Below, in pieces: positions 62,501-64,000 of a stretch of 64,000 nucleotides of DNA. The translations under genes were made by a program, and so were the position numbers. The notes beneath the pieces were generated by a model. The model was not told the DNA's origin. It ran no database searches and worked only from the letters and a program-made list of their open reading frames with translations. The DNA lies in NCBI GenBank assembly GCA_949152475.1, contig OX424555.1, positions 100,473,515 to 100,537,514 of the forward strand, in the 5' to 3' direction. Position 1 is the stretch's first letter. Every line of letters begins with the position of its first letter. Source of the DNA: Terebella lapidaria. Taxonomy: Eukaryota; Annelida; Polychaeta; Terebellida; Terebellidae.

Positions 62501-64000
62501 TACCAGGGGAGTTCACACATATATTCTGTTACTGTAGACTGACAAGACTCTCAGTTAGAGACTTACCAGGGGAGTTCACACATATATTCTGTTACTGTAG
62601 ACCGACAAGACTCTCAGTTAGAGGGACTTACCAGGGGAGTTCACACATATTCTGTTACTGTAGACCGACAAGACTCTCAGTTAGATAGACTTACCAGAGG
62701 AGTTCACACATATATTCTGTTACTGTAGACTGACAAGACTCTCAGTTAGAGACTTACCAGGGGAGTTCACACATATATTCTGTTACTGTAGACTGACAAG
62801 ACTCTCAGTTAGATAGACTTACCAGGGGAGTTCACACATATATTCTGTTACTGTAGACTGACAAGACTCTCAGTTAGAGACTCACCAGGGGAGTTCACAC
62901 ATATATTCTGTTACTGTAGACTGACAAGACTCTCAGTTAGAGACTTACCAGGAGAGTTCACACATATATTCTGTTACTGTAGACTGACAAGACTCTCAGT
63001 TAGAGAGACTTACCAGGGGAGTTCACACATATATTCTGTTACTGTAGACCGACAAGACTCTCAGTTAGAGAGACTTACCAGGGGAGTTCACACATATATT
63101 CTGTTACTGTAGACTGACAAGACTCTCAGTTAGAGACTTACCAGGGGAGTTCACACATATATTCTGTTACTGTAGACTGACAAGACTCTCAGTTAGAGAG
63201 ACTTACCAGGGGAGTTCACACATATATTCTGTTACTGTAGACTGACAAGATTCTCAGTTAGAGAGACTTACCAGGGGAGTTCACACATATATTCTGTTAC
63301 TGTAGACTGACAAGACTCTCAGTTAGAGAGACTTACCAGGGGAGTTCACACATATATTCTGTTACTGTAGACTGACAAGACTCTCAGTTAGAGACTTACC
63401 AGGAGAGTTCACACATATATTCTGTTACTGTAGACTGACAAGACTCTCAGTTAGAGACTTACCAGGGGAATTCACACATATATTCTGTTACTGTAGACTG
63501 ACAAGACTCTCAGTTAGTGACTTACCAGGGGAGTTCACACATATATTCTGTTACTGTAGACTGACAAGACTCTCAGTTAGAGACTTACCAGGGGAGTTCA
63601 CACATATATTCTGTTACTGTAGACTGACAAGACTCTCAGTTAGAGAGACTTACCAGGGGAGTTCACACATATATTCTGTTACTGTAGACTGACAAGACTC
63701 TCAGTTAGAGAGACTTACCAGGGGAGTTCACACATATATTCTGTTACTGTAGACTGACAAGACTCTCAGTTAGAGAGACTTACCAGAGGAGTTCACACAT
63801 ATATTCTGTTACTGTAGACTGACAAGACTCTCAGTTAGAGACTTACCAGGAGAGTTCACACATATATTCTGTTACTGTAGACTGACAAGACTCTCAGTTA
63901 GAGACTTACCAGGGGAGTTCACACATATATTCTGTTACTGTAGACCGACAAGACTCTCAGTTAGAGACTTACCAGAGGAGTTCACACATATATTCTGTTA

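Larger units (their letters stand above)
33970..64000. repeat. Giant 65/63-bp satellite array, right segment (runs off the window)
   Basis: Continues the same satellite without interruption for 30 kb and is cut by the window edge in mid-unit. Units remain near-identical, and local variant clusters mark independent amplifications. The mean unit is a little over 64 bp. Runs of consecutive 63-bp units, as at 47683-47979 and 49221-49454, give spurious open frames because 63 is a multiple of three. Confidence 0.98.

Noticed and set aside
16464-64000. CRISPR array
   Set aside because: Units are contiguous with no unique spacers, the variation is by point change and a 2-bp indel, and the surrounding DNA is eukaryotic with no cas genes.

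Overview
This window looks like repeat-rich DNA from an animal nucleus, most likely a marine invertebrate. A mollusc or other lophotrochozoan is my guess, held loosely. The grounds are eukaryotic transposon families (an LTR family, a DIRS-like tyrosine-recombinase retroelement, a CR1/L2-type LINE), several satellites, one GC-rich exon-like reading frame with a plausible splice acceptor and poly(A) signal, and no bacterial gene organisation. About three quarters of the window is one satellite array.

Layout. 1-3534: two copies of a ~1.2-1.3 kb LTR. The second has both ends, a 4-bp target duplication, and sits inside an older ~144-bp repeat carrying TGACCTTGA motifs. 3535-9088: a 5.55 kb block bounded by ~36-bp inverted repeats, holding minus-strand remains of a DIRS-like retroelement (gag-like, reverse transcriptase and RNase H-like parts), with a 149-bp foldback element inside it and a short minisatellite nearer its right end. 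9089-12400: a diverged leader and then about 17-18 units of a 147-bp satellite, each with a doubled nuclear-receptor half-site. 12400-15700: quiet DNA, two minisatellites (19-bp and 75-bp units), then the only plausible host coding sequence (14008-14805, + strand, 265 codons if the first in-frame ATG is used) and its 3' region. 15700-16463: a CATACGTATG-rich repeat and a 444-bp foldback element.

16464 to the window end: about 47.5 kb of a tandem satellite with two unit lengths, 65 and 63 bp, roughly 720-730 units by length, running off the right edge. It is interrupted once, by a 5'-truncated LINE at 33096-33969 whose remaining 244 codons are open. Inside the array are nested higher-order duplications (about 1.74 kb, 3.1-3.2 kb, 574 bp, 579 bp, 896 bp and 1.48/0.96 kb). 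One of them preserves the empty target site of the LINE.

There is no operon or pathway here. The strongest candidates for new biology are the giant array with its repeated minus-strand donor, branch-point and acceptor signals and its higher-order structure; the 147-bp satellite carrying GGGTCAAGGTCA in nearly every unit; and the orphan exon entered directly from a minisatellite.
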